From positions 1 through 13,430 of the forward strand of contig JAISUQ010000136.1 in assembly GCA_031272005.1 (NCBI GenBank): a DNA stretch of 13,430 nucleotides. Reading direction: 5' to 3'. This DNA comes from Coriobacteriales bacterium. GTDB taxonomy: Bacteria > Actinomycetota > Coriobacteriia > Coriobacteriales > UBA8131. Below the pieces are notes generated by a model. The model worked only from the letters and a program-made list of their open reading frames with translations, was not told where the DNA came from and ran no database searches. Below, piece after piece: positions 1 to 6,821 of the stretch. Positions within the stretch are counted from its first letter, which is position 1. Every line of letters starts with the position of its first letter. Made by a program: the position numbers and the translations under genes.

Positions 1-390
1 GCCCGGGCTCTGGTCAACAACCCGGCGCTGATTCTGGCCGACGAGCCCACCGGTAACCTGGATACCGCCACCGGTGAGATGGTCCTGGCCACCTTCGCCT
101 CCCTGCGCGAACTGGGACGCACCATCGTGTTGATCACCCATGAGCCAGACGTCGCCGCCCACGCCGACCGCACCCTCTACATCCGCGACGGCTTGATGTT
201 TACCGCGCCCCACATTGCCGCTCCCCACATTGCCGCTCCCCACATTGCCGCACCCCATAACGCCACCATCAACACAGCGACGGAGCAGACGCCAACCGCT
301 CCGGCAGCAGGCAGCCTGGCAGCAGGCAACCCGGCAGCCGGCAACCCGGCTGTCGCCACGATGCCTGCCGCATCGGGGGTGCTGCGCTGA
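1..390 (+). CDS. ABC transporter ATP-binding protein, MacB/LolD type (3' part only)
   Basis: The gene is cut by the left window edge, leaving the last 129 residues. The reading frame is open from base 1. Visible motifs are the Walker B block LILADEPTGNLD (residues 10-21, catalytic Glu at 15, D-loop Asp at 21) and the switch His in LITHEPD (residue 47). Walker A and the signature motif lie outside the window. The sequence matches the ATPase of MacB/LolD-family exporters, which powers a partner permease from the cytoplasmic face. The conserved fold ends near residue 65 (IRDG). The remaining ~65 residues are an unusual low-complexity tail with (PHIAA)n and (AAGNP)n repeats. The stop codon overlaps the ATG of the permease gene by one base, indicating translational coupling. 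Family assignment is firm; the substrate is unknown. Confidence 0.93.
   Translation, partial: ARALVNNPALILADEPTGNLDTATGEMVLATFASLRELGRTIVLITHEPDVAAHADRTLYIRDGLMFTAPHIAAPHIAAPHIAAPHNATINTATEQTPTAPAAGSLAAGNPAAGNPAVATMPAASGVLR
211..255 (+). repeat. 15-bp tandem repeat, three copies, in the ATPase tail
   Basis: Three head-to-tail copies of cacattgccgctccc occupy 211-225, 226-240 and 241-255; the third differs by one base. They encode repeated PHIAA, and a degenerate fourth unit (PHNAT) follows. The 15-bp period keeps the frame, so changes in copy number would only lengthen or shorten the tail. Confidence 0.95.
303..347 (+). repeat. Second 15-bp tandem repeat, three imperfect copies
   Basis: Units at 303-317, 318-332 and 333-347 share the pattern ggcagcnggcancc(c/t) and encode AAGSL, AAGNP, AAGNP. 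This array has a different sequence from the one at 211-255 but the same five-codon period, within the same C-terminal tail. Confidence 0.85.
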
Positions 391-1598
391 TGGACCTCCG
401 CGACCTGCTCCGCGAGACCTGGTTCTCACTGGCGGCCAACAAGGCCCGCTCCTTCTTGACCATCCTGGGTATCGTCATCGGCATCGCCAGCGTCATCGCC
501 ATGACCTCGCTGGTGGGCGGGATGCAGAACATGCTCCTCGGCGAGTTTGGCCTCTACCAGGCGCGGATGATCATGATCCAACCGATGATGGAGCCGCTCA
601 GCGAAGACGACCTGGAGGCCTTGAGGCAGCAGTTCCCGGAATATGACCTGCTCACGGTGAGCAACAGCGCCAGCGCCCGGCTGAGCGTCACCGACAAGTC
701 CACCGACCAGCGCATCATGGGCATCGACGAGAACTACCCGGCCATCCTGAACATCAAACTGGAGCAGGGCAGGCTGTTTACTGCCGATGACATGAAGCGC
801 TCCACGCGGGTGCTGATACTTGGCCGTGGCGTGGTCAAGGAGCTGTTTGGCAGCGAGGATGCCGACTGCCTGGGCAAGACGGTCTACGTGGGCCCCAACC
901 GCGAAAGCTACACCATCGTCGGCGTGGTGGAAGGCAGCGGCATGAGCGAAACCTATAACGTCGTCGTGGCGCCCTACACCACCGTGCAGGCCCGCATCAG
1001 CGGCGTCAGCGGCTTCGACAGCATCTATGGCCTGGCCAACGACAGCGTGGACGTACCCGATCTGGTCGTCCGCACCACCGATTTCCTCAACAGGAGGATG
1101 GGCTACGACGATCTGGAGGCGGATGAGATCGGCGGCGTCTACGTCTACTCCATGCAGGAGCTGCTGGAACAGCTGAACATGCTGATGGCCGGGTTCTCCT
1201 TGATGCTCACGGCCATCGCCTCCATCTCGCTGTTCGTGGGCGGCATCGGCATCATGAACATGATGTTGACCACCGTCACCGAGCGCACCCGCGAGATCGG
1301 CCTGCGCAAATCCCTCGGCGCCCACACCAGCGACATCGTCAAGCAGTTTTTGGCCGAATCCATCGCCCTGTGCGTGCTCGGCGGGGTGCTGGGCATCGTC
1401 TTCGGCTATCTCGGGGCCTTGAGCCTGGCGGGCATCATCTCCCTGGTGCAGCCGGATATGGACTTCGCCCCGGCTATCGGCGTCACCTCGGTAAGCGTAG
1501 CCGTGGGGGTCAGCGCCCTGATTGGCATCATCTTCGGCTTCTATCCCGCCCGCCGTGCCGCCCGCCTGGACCCGGTGGAGTCGCTGCGCTATCAGTAA
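390..1598 (+). CDS. ABC transporter permease, MacB/FtsX family
   Basis: The 402-residue membrane partner of the preceding ATPase. A first membrane segment (about residues 20-42, SFLTILGIVIGIASVIAM) is followed by a large extracytoplasmic MacB_PCD-like domain (about 45-255). Three more membrane segments (about 266-290, 322-345 and 366-386) form the FtsX domain. Family hallmarks are GGIGIMNMMLTTVTERTREIG after segment 2 and the C-terminal PARRAARLDPVESLRYQ. Length and topology (four segments, one large outer domain between the first two) fit MacB-type mechanotransmission permeases, which move substrates from the outer face of the membrane rather than through a classical channel. The ATG overlaps the ATPase stop (TGATG). 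The substrate cannot be read from the sequence; peptides, lipoproteins and antibiotics are all handled by this family. Confidence 0.93.
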   Translation: MDLRDLLRETWFSLAANKARSFLTILGIVIGIASVIAMTSLVGGMQNMLLGEFGLYQARMIMIQPMMEPLSEDDLEALRQQFPEYDLLTVSNSASARLSVTDKSTDQRIMGIDENYPAILNIKLEQGRLFTADDMKRSTRVLILGRGVVKELFGSEDADCLGKTVYVGPNRESYTIVGVVEGSGMSETYNVVVAPYTTVQARISGVSGFDSIYGLANDSVDVPDLVVRTTDFLNRRMGYDDLEADEIGGVYVYSMQELLEQLNMLMAGFSLMLTAIASISLFVGGIGIMNMMLTTVTERTREIGLRKSLGAHTSDIVKQFLAESIALCVLGGVLGIVFGYLGALSLAGIISLVQPDMDFAPAIGVTSVSVAVGVSALIGIIFGFYPARRAARLDPVESLRYQ

Positions 1599-1618
1599 GC
1601 ACCCATCAGTAAGCACCG
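1591..1618 (+). repeat. 14-bp tandem duplication spanning the permease stop codon
   Basis: ATCAGTAAGCACCC (1591-1604) is followed directly by ATCAGTAAGCACCG (1605-1618), identical over 13 bases. The first copy contains the permease stop TAA (1596-1598). The second is untranslated. It looks like a recent slippage duplication. Confidence 0.85.
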
Positions 1619-1626
1619 TCAAGCGC

Positions 1627-1645
1627 CTGCCGGAAAAACCGGCAG
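1627..1645 (+). terminator. GC-rich stem-loop after the ABC permease gene; possible weak or factor-dependent terminator
   Basis: CTGCCGG (1627-1633) and CCGGCAG (1639-1645) form a perfect 7-bp stem with an AAAAA loop, 29 bases after the permease stop. No T-tract follows, so it is not a classic intrinsic terminator. It may instead be an mRNA 3'-end stabiliser. Confidence 0.4.
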
Positions 1646-1743
1646 ACGGAATCATGCATCTTTATCCGAAATGTTTAACACTTCTCCAACAACTGTGTGG
1701 TTTTTATATCGCTTCAAAAAATCGGCCCTGAGCAGCACAAACA

Positions 1744-1766
1744 AATGTTATAGTGGCGATAACATT
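1744..1766 (+). promoter_or_regulatory. Extended -10-like promoter inside a perfect inverted repeat (candidate operator)
   Basis: AATGTTAT (1744-1751) and ATAACATT (1759-1766) are perfect inverted arms around a 7-base spacer. The left arm runs into TGTTATAGT (1746-1754), which fits an extended -10 (TGnTATAAT with one mismatch). No good -35 is seen about 17 bases upstream. Transcription would start near 1761 and give a leader of about 60 bases before the gene at 1822. The overlap of promoter and palindrome suggests binding by a dimeric regulator. This is an inference from sequence only. Confidence 0.4.
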
Positions 1767-1767
1767 A

Positions 1768-1787
1768 TTGGTGGGAGGAATCACCAA
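1768..1787 (+). promoter_or_regulatory. Leader hairpin with a Shine-Dalgarno sequence in its loop
   Basis: TTGGTG (1768-1773) and CACCAA (1782-1787) form a 6-bp stem. The 8-base loop (1774-1781) is GGAGGAAT, a strong Shine-Dalgarno-like sequence. An ATG lies at 1788, nine bases after GGAGG. A structure displaying a ribosome site this close to an ATG may affect translation of the leader or the downstream gene. Confidence 0.35.
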
Positions 1788-1805
1788 ATGGTCTGCACAA
1801 CTTAA
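1788..1805 (+). other. Possible five-residue leader peptide (MVCTT)
   Basis: ATG GTC TGC ACA ACT TAA follows the GGAGG at 1774-1778 with usable spacing. It ends 16 bases before the main start codon and is in a different frame from the large gene at 1822. It could be a chance reading frame, or a small upstream ORF that recruits ribosomes or couples translation. Confidence 0.25.
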
Positions 1806-1821
1806 TACGAGGGAGGAAATC

Positions 1822-4800
1822 ATGGCTAAGAAGAAGTGGCGTACCCGTTGGCAATTCTCCAAGAAGATAATTGCCCCGATTGTCGCGGTGGCGGTGATTC
1901 TGGCCATGAGCGGCCTGGCCTATGCTACACAGGCCATCTCACCGGCTCCGGAGGATGTGGTCTATGGCGATGTAGCCGCAGCCCCAACAGATGTGACCAC
2001 AGATAACATCATCCCCGGCGGCATCGATACCAATATGGCCTATGTGGAGGACACGGACGTCGCCCAACCCGACAACAGCCAGGGCGCGGCGGTCGATACC
2101 CCTGTTGACGTGGTGGTCACCGACCCGGATTACACCCTGGGCTACATCAACGAGCTGACCTACGTCTGGGGTGAGACTTTCGACTGGCAGGGCGAGGCAC
2201 CGGCCTATGAGACCTGGCATAACACCGGCGGCGTGGAGTTCATCAACACCGGCAACACCATCCTCACCAACTTCCAGGCCTGGGTGGATGGCCCAAACGC
2301 CGATCTCTTCGAAGCCGAGCTCCATGCCGGCTACGATAAATACTACATTTATGACCCCCAGACCAACCAGCAGATCCCCTGGCAGATAGACAACGAGAAC
2401 TATACCGGCCCGCGCGACGCTGACGGCTGGCCTGCCGAGCTCTGGCCGGAGTGGACCGGTATTGCCAGCTGGCAGGTCTACCAGGCTCTGCCCCCCGGCG
2501 TCTATACCGCCACCGCGCACTTCAGCGGCGACTTCGTGGAAGACTATTACGGATTCCAGCCTCTGGGCTACCAGGCCACTGGCTACCAGGTCGTCGAGCA
2601 CTGGGAGAAGACCGTCGAGCTGAAGCTGGTCGTCACCGACACCAACCAGCCGATCAGCTTCCCCGAGGAAGTCATCGCCGCTCTCAGCTACCCCGAGGTG
2701 AAGATGGTTGCCGGGACGACCTTCGGCGACTACTACCCCAGCGTTGGTTACGACTACGGTTTCTGGTCCTGGGATGTGCCGGATGACACACCGGTCGGCC
2801 AGGCCGGGGACATCTCGGTCCATTATCTGACCTATACCCTCTATCACGCCTACGAGCCACCGGTCGTGGCCCTGCTTTCGACCGACAACGGTCTGGGTAC
2901 GCTGTACACGCCGGATTTGAGCACCTCCAAACCGGTTGCGGTGGAGGTGGTGGAGCCCACCTACAACAAGATTACCTACTACCCCGAAGACATCTCCAGC
3001 TACAGCTTTGCCGACGCTACCGTGGGTTATGGCACCGATGGCACTACCCCGAGCATCGTGCCCGGCGGCCTGGTGCTGCGCAATATGGGCACCTCCATCC
3101 TGGCCGAGCTGGCCACCTGGGTGGAAGGCCCTGGCGCTCAGGCCTTCTACACCGACGCCTTCATCCCTCCCGATAAATGGATCCTCTGGGAAGACCTCGA
3201 AGACGAGTCGGTAGCCATCCCCTGGCAGATTGATAACGAGAACTACACCGGTTCGGTGGACGAGAACGGCCTGCCGCTGCAGTTGTGGCCGGAGTGGAGC
3301 GCCGCCTGGAACTTCGGCGTCAACCCCAATCTGCCTGCCGGCACCTACACGGCCACCGTGTATCTGACTGGCTACTTCTGGACCAACTATCTGGAGAACT
3401 GGGGCGAGGTCAGCACCAGCTATGAGTATTTTGAGAAGGCTGTAGATGTCAGCGTGACCATCAAGCCCAGTGACGTCGAGCCGGAGATGCCCTACTTTGT
3501 CATGGAAATCCTGGAGTTTGAGCCGCGTATCACCGTGGCCTCCGACGACGTCATCGGCAACTATCTGCCTTCGGACTCGGGCTACACCGGCCCGGGAACC
3601 TGGGCCTGGGAGGTGCCCGCCGACACCCCAACCGGTAAAGCCGGCGATGCCTATGTCTACAACCTGAGATATACCGAGATCGATGAACAGACCGGCAAGG
3701 AAGTCAGCTGGAGCGGCCCGATAGCTGTCAGCGTGGCCGATCAGCCCGTCTGGAGCCACAGCTTTGTACCCGAAGACTATGTGATCGACCTGGGCACTGT
3801 CTACGAGGGCTACTCCATCTACACCCAGGAGGACGCTGATCAACTGCTGCCCCCTGGCGAGAATTACGCAGCGGTGACCTATGGCTACATCCAGAATACT
3901 GGCAACCAGTACATCGATGGTGTCAGTTTCGATGCGCCGAATATCAACTTTGAAGTCGGCCAGTTGTTCGACAGCAGCGGACCAGTTTCTGGCTATGTGA
4001 TCAACAACTACATCCTTGGTCCGGGTATCGATGCTGGAAGCTGGGTCGGCTTTGGTGTCAAGCCCAGGCTGGGGCTGGCAGCCGGCACCTATCAGGAGAC
4101 CTTCCCCATGCTCATCGCTACCAGCCGACTGAACACCATCGGCTGCTGGGGCTGGATCTGCGGCACTGTCGACCAGACGATTGAGACGGAGACGATCACC
4201 ATCACCTTCACCGTCCTGCCGGCACCCGAGGCACCCAAGCCGCCGGCCGAGGTCGTGGAGATGGAGCAGTACGCCAACAACGTCTATGCCTTCTCCAACA
4301 CCGCCATCGGCGAGTACCTGCCCACTGCGGGCACCGAGTATGGCTACTGGAGCTGGGATACCCCAGCGGGCACCAATGTCGGCAAGGCCGGCAACGTGCT
4401 GGTGCAGCAGCTGACCTTTACCGCTACCGACCCAGCCTACGCCGATTACAGCTTTACGGCAGTGATCAACGTCGTGGACAAGCCGGATTGGACCGTTGGC
4501 CAGAACAGCACCAGCATGGACTTCTATCTGGAGTCCGGCTACACCAACGCCGAGGGTCAGCTGGCCATCGTCCAGAACCTCGGAAATGTGGACATCGATT
4601 ACTACCTGGCCAGGCTGGACGGTTCGGATGCCCAGTATTTCCATACCTACTTCGACTATCCCATGAATATTGATGCGCTCAGCGAATCGGAGAGCCTGAC
4701 GACTCTGACCACGCCACGGTATTGGCTGTATCCCGGCGAATCCCTGGCTGTCAAGATTACGCCGCTGCCCGACCTGGCACCCGGCGAATACGTAACCACC

Positions 4801-5706
4801 CTGCATGTTCCGCTCTTCCCGGTGGTGCCCTCCTACAACAACTGGGGCGCTGTGGGGCTGATGGAATACCCGGAAGTCGACTGCGTCTGGAACATCACCC
4901 TGAAAGTGGCTGAGCCGTTGTCTGTGCCTTGGGAAGTTGACTTCCTGGGCAGCTATGGCAGCGTCGAGATCTATCCGGGCATGCCGCTGACCGACGTCCT
5001 GCCGCCGGCTGTTGCCGGTGGTAGCTGGTACTGGCTGGATGTCAATCAGCTCGGCGTGGAATACGCTGGCAAAGTCGGCGAGAGCTATCAGTTCGATCTG
5101 GCCTGGTATCCCGATGACAAGTCGATGTACGCCGCAGGCCAGTATCCCTTCACCATCACGGTGGTCGAAAAACCGGTCTGGGACTTCGCTTTCCGGTTCG
5201 CGGATGTCGAGAACAAGGGCGTGGACCTGGGCAGCCAGAACGTCGGTGCCGAACCCAACTCTGCCGCCGTGGACTTCGTCCTGGGCAACCAGCCGCTGTA
5301 CAACGTCAGCGCCACGATTGGGGGCCAGGATGCCGCGGCCTTCCAGACTTACTTCGTGGGCAACGGCGAGGGCGTCAATGGCGCCAAGGTGGAGAAGCTC
5401 GTGGACTGGGCCGACCTGCGGGTCAGTTCGGTTGATGGCCTGAAGGCCGGCACCTACAAGGCGACCATCATCGTCACCGGCGACTTCTCGGTGCACGGAC
5501 TGGATAATTACGATGCTGCCAGCCTGCGCTGGGAGCCAGTCACCAAGGTCTTCGACGTCACGGTGACGGTAGTTGACCCCACGCCCACACCCCAGCCGGT
5601 GGTCACCACCCCGACCATCGCCCAGGTGGTAGCCGTGGTGGCTACCGTCATCAACGTAGTGAAGTCGATTATCAGCGCCATTTCCAAGCTTTTTGGTCGC
5701 AAGTAG
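1822..5706 (+). CDS. Large secreted multi-domain surface protein with repeated Ig-like modules
   Basis: The 1294-residue product starts at ATG 1822 because GGGAGGAAAT sits just upstream and a signal peptide follows at once: Lys/Arg-rich residues 1-15, hydrophobic 16-33, likely cleavage after AYA (35). An upstream in-frame GTG at 1753 is possible but would overlap the promoter-like site. The body repeats a two-part unit. Part A is an Ig-like module (FINTGNTILTNF, GTYTATVYLTG, KPRLGLAAGTYQET). Part B carries a WSWD-P-T-VG-AG core at about residues 315, 594, 843 and, degenerate, 1069. A fifth part A (about 1122-1250) lacks a B. IPWQIDNENYTG occurs identically at 185 and 466. Trp and Tyr are abundant. 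A Pro/Thr linker (1253-1264) leads to a hydrophobic tail ending KLFGRK; there is no LPXTG motif. It probably acts outside the cell as an adhesin, envelope or structural protein; the ligand is unknown. It lies downstream of the ABC exporter genes but seems to have its own promoter. Confidence 0.85.
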   Translation: MAKKKWRTRWQFSKKIIAPIVAVAVILAMSGLAYATQAISPAPEDVVYGDVAAAPTDVTTDNIIPGGIDTNMAYVEDTDVAQPDNSQGAAVDTPVDVVVTDPDYTLGYINELTYVWGETFDWQGEAPAYETWHNTGGVEFINTGNTILTNFQAWVDGPNADLFEAELHAGYDKYYIYDPQTNQQIPWQIDNENYTGPRDADGWPAELWPEWTGIASWQVYQALPPGVYTATAHFSGDFVEDYYGFQPLGYQATGYQVVEHWEKTVELKLVVTDTNQPISFPEEVIAALSYPEVKMVAGTTFGDYYPSVGYDYGFWSWDVPDDTPVGQAGDISVHYLTYTLYHAYEPPVVALLSTDNGLGTLYTPDLSTSKPVAVEVVEPTYNKITYYPEDISSYSFADATVGYGTDGTTPSIVPGGLVLRNMGTSILAELATWVEGPGAQAFYTDAFIPPDKWILWEDLEDESVAIPWQIDNENYTGSVDENGLPLQLWPEWSAAWNFGVNPNLPAGTYTATVYLTGYFWTNYLENWGEVSTSYEYFEKAVDVSVTIKPSDVEPEMPYFVMEILEFEPRITVASDDVIGNYLPSDSGYTGPGTWAWEVPADTPTGKAGDAYVYNLRYTEIDEQTGKEVSWSGPIAVSVADQPVWSHSFVPEDYVIDLGTVYEGYSIYTQEDADQLLPPGENYAAVTYGYIQNTGNQYIDGVSFDAPNINFEVGQLFDSSGPVSGYVINNYILGPGIDAGSWVGFGVKPRLGLAAGTYQETFPMLIATSRLNTIGCWGWICGTVDQTIETETITITFTVLPAPEAPKPPAEVVEMEQYANNVYAFSNTAIGEYLPTAGTEYGYWSWDTPAGTNVGKAGNVLVQQLTFTATDPAYADYSFTAVINVVDKPDWTVGQNSTSMDFYLESGYTNAEGQLAIVQNLGNVDIDYYLARLDGSDAQYFHTYFDYPMNIDALSESESLTTLTTPRYWLYPGESLAVKITPLPDLAPGEYVTTLHVPLFPVVPSYNNWGAVGLMEYPEVDCVWNITLKVAEPLSVPWEVDFLGSYGSVEIYPGMPLTDVLPPAVAGGSWYWLDVNQLGVEYAGKVGESYQFDLAWYPDDKSMYAAGQYPFTITVVEKPVWDFAFRFADVENKGVDLGSQNVGAEPNSAAVDFVLGNQPLYNVSATIGGQDAAAFQTYFVGNGEGVNGAKVEKLVDWADLRVSSVDGLKAGTYKATIIVTGDFSVHGLDNYDAASLRWEPVTKVFDVTVTVVDPTPTPQPVVTTPTIAQVVAVVATVINVVKSIISAISKLFGRK

Positions 5707-5723
5707 CGACCGTCCTCCCGTGC

Positions 5724-5746
5724 GTCCCGTTGCCCTCCAGCGGGAC
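5724..5746 (+). other. Stem-loop preceding the terminator
   Basis: GTCCCGTTG (5724-5732) and CAGCGGGAC (5738-5746) pair over 9 bp with one G-U, around loop CCCTC. It stands just before the main terminator hairpin, so the mRNA would end in two adjacent stem-loops. Confidence 0.5.
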
Positions 5747-5751
5747 AAGCC

Positions 5752-5790
5752 GACGGGCACCCAATCCCCCCTGGGTGCCCGTCCCTTTTT
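5752..5790 (+). terminator. Strong intrinsic terminator of the surface protein gene
   Basis: GACGGGCACCCA (5752-5763) and TGGGTGCCCGTC (5772-5783) form a perfect 12-bp stem with an 8-base loop, followed by CC and TTTTT (5786-5790). The T-tract is on the plus side only, so it terminates the plus-strand gene ending at 5706. The convergent minus-strand operon ends at 5826. A small TCCCCC/GGGGGA hairpin (5801-5815) follows; no minus-strand T-tract was found in this zone. Confidence 0.9.
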
Positions 5791-5825
5791 GTCTCAGGAT
5801 TCCCCCGGCGGGGGATGACGGCCTG

Positions 5826-6821
5826 TCAGAACTCGGATTTGGCCAGGCGGGCTATCAGGATGTCGGTCATCTGGGCGGCAGTGTGCTCGCCGGCGGCGAT
5901 GCTGCGCACAGCCTGACTGATGGGCATCTCAATGCCGTGTTGGGCGGCCAGGCTGGTGATGGTCTGGCAGGCCAGAGCGCCTTCCACCACCATATGGGTG
6001 CGCTGCTGGTAGGCCTCCAGTGTGCCGCCGTGAGCCAGCTCCAGGCCGAAGGCCCGGTTGCGGGAGTGCTCGGAGGTGCAGGTGGCGATGAGATCGCCCA
6101 TGCCGGCCAGGCCCATGCAGGTCATGGAATCGCCTCCGAGCTGGGTGACCAGCCGGCTGATTTCGGCCAGGCCGCGGGTCATCAGCATGGCGGTGGTATT
6201 GTCGCCGAAACCCAGACCATCGGAGATGCCGCAGGCGATGGCGATGATGTTCTTGGCTGCACCACAGAGCTGGGTACCAATGGTGTCACTGGAGGTATAG
6301 ACCCGAAAGGTCGGCGTGTTGAACAGCTCCTGAAAGAAGCTTGCCGTCTGCGAGCTGGCAGAGGCCACCACTGTGGCCGAAGGCAGACTGCGGACGACTT
6401 CCTCAGCATGATTGGGGCCGGTCAGCACCGCCAAGCGCTCAGAATTGCCCAGTGCTTCGGCCAGGACGTCCAACAACAGACGTCCGCTGCCTGCTTCAAT
6501 ACCCTTGGAGAGCTGCACGACGGGCAGCTCTGCGGCAACGCCGGAGGCTGCAATCTGCCCGGCTATCTGGGGCAAGGCCGACGAAGGCGTGACCAGCACG
6601 ACGGCCTCGGCATCCTCCAGAGCGTTGGCTAAATCGCTGGTGGCACTGACAGCAGTCGGGAATTCGACGTCACTGAGATAGTTTGGATTGCGATGACTCT
6701 GGCTGATTTGCTCAGCCAGCTCGGGGCTGCGCGCCCACAGCCGCACCTGGTGCTGCTTGCCGCCTAAAAGCCAGGCCACGGCGCTGCCCCAGGAACCGGC
6801 GCCCACTACGGTTACATTCAT
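5826..6821 (-). CDS. gpsA: NAD(P)-dependent glycerol-3-phosphate dehydrogenase
   Basis: The 331-residue cytoplasmic enzyme reduces dihydroxyacetone phosphate to sn-glycerol-3-phosphate, the backbone of phospholipids. The N-terminal Rossmann motif is VVGAGSWGSAVA (GxGxxG at 7-12). Further family signatures are LSKGIE, LTGPNHAEEV, the catalytic-Lys block GAAKNIIAIACGISDGLG (Lys about 190), TRGLAEISRL and GLAGMGDLIATCTSEHSRNR. Length is normal for the family. I chose ATG 6821 because the conserved fold begins at once (MNVTVVGAG) and because it overlaps the plsY stop as ATGA (6818-6821); a longer in-frame extension to 6941 lies inside plsY and carries no family sequence. It is the last gene of the minus-strand run, directly after plsY, whose enzyme uses its product. 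Confidence 0.97.
   Translation of the reverse strand: MNVTVVGAGSWGSAVAWLLGGKQHQVRLWARSPELAEQISQSHRNPNYLSDVEFPTAVSATSDLANALEDAEAVVLVTPSSALPQIAGQIAASGVAAELPVVQLSKGIEAGSGRLLLDVLAEALGNSERLAVLTGPNHAEEVVRSLPSATVVASASSQTASFFQELFNTPTFRVYTSSDTIGTQLCGAAKNIIAIACGISDGLGFGDNTTAMLMTRGLAEISRLVTQLGGDSMTCMGLAGMGDLIATCTSEHSRNRAFGLELAHGGTLEAYQQRTHMVVEGALACQTITSLAAQHGIEMPISQAVRSIAAGEHTAAQMTDILIARLAKSEF

Noticed and set aside
211..255. CRISPR-like repeat array
   Set aside because: The 15-bp units are contiguous with no spacers, lie in frame within a coding region, and keep a codon period.
426..1655. 409-codon open frame antisense to the ABC permease gene
   Set aside because: It is a shadow of the MacB-type permease, which has clear family motifs; the antisense product is His/Asp/Gly-rich low complexity with no family features.
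1753..1821. Upstream GTG (1753) as the start of the surface protein
   Set aside because: It would add 23 residues before a complete signal peptide, lies inside the promoter-like palindrome, and lacks its own well-placed Shine-Dalgarno. ATG 1822 has GGGAGGAAAT directly upstream.
5614..5703. C-terminal tail as a hidden bacteriocin or modulin-like peptide
   Set aside because: The hydrophobic, Lys-containing segment resembles membrane-active peptides, but it is fused in frame to the secreted protein, has no start or ribosome site of its own, and fits a membrane-association tail better.
1939..5760. 1273-codon open frame antisense to the surface protein gene
   Set aside because: It mirrors the real gene, whose signal peptide, Shine-Dalgarno, terminator and repeated modules are clear. 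The antisense frame stays open because the sense gene avoids TTA, CTA and TCA codons, as expected in high-GC DNA. The antisense product shows no recognisable domain.
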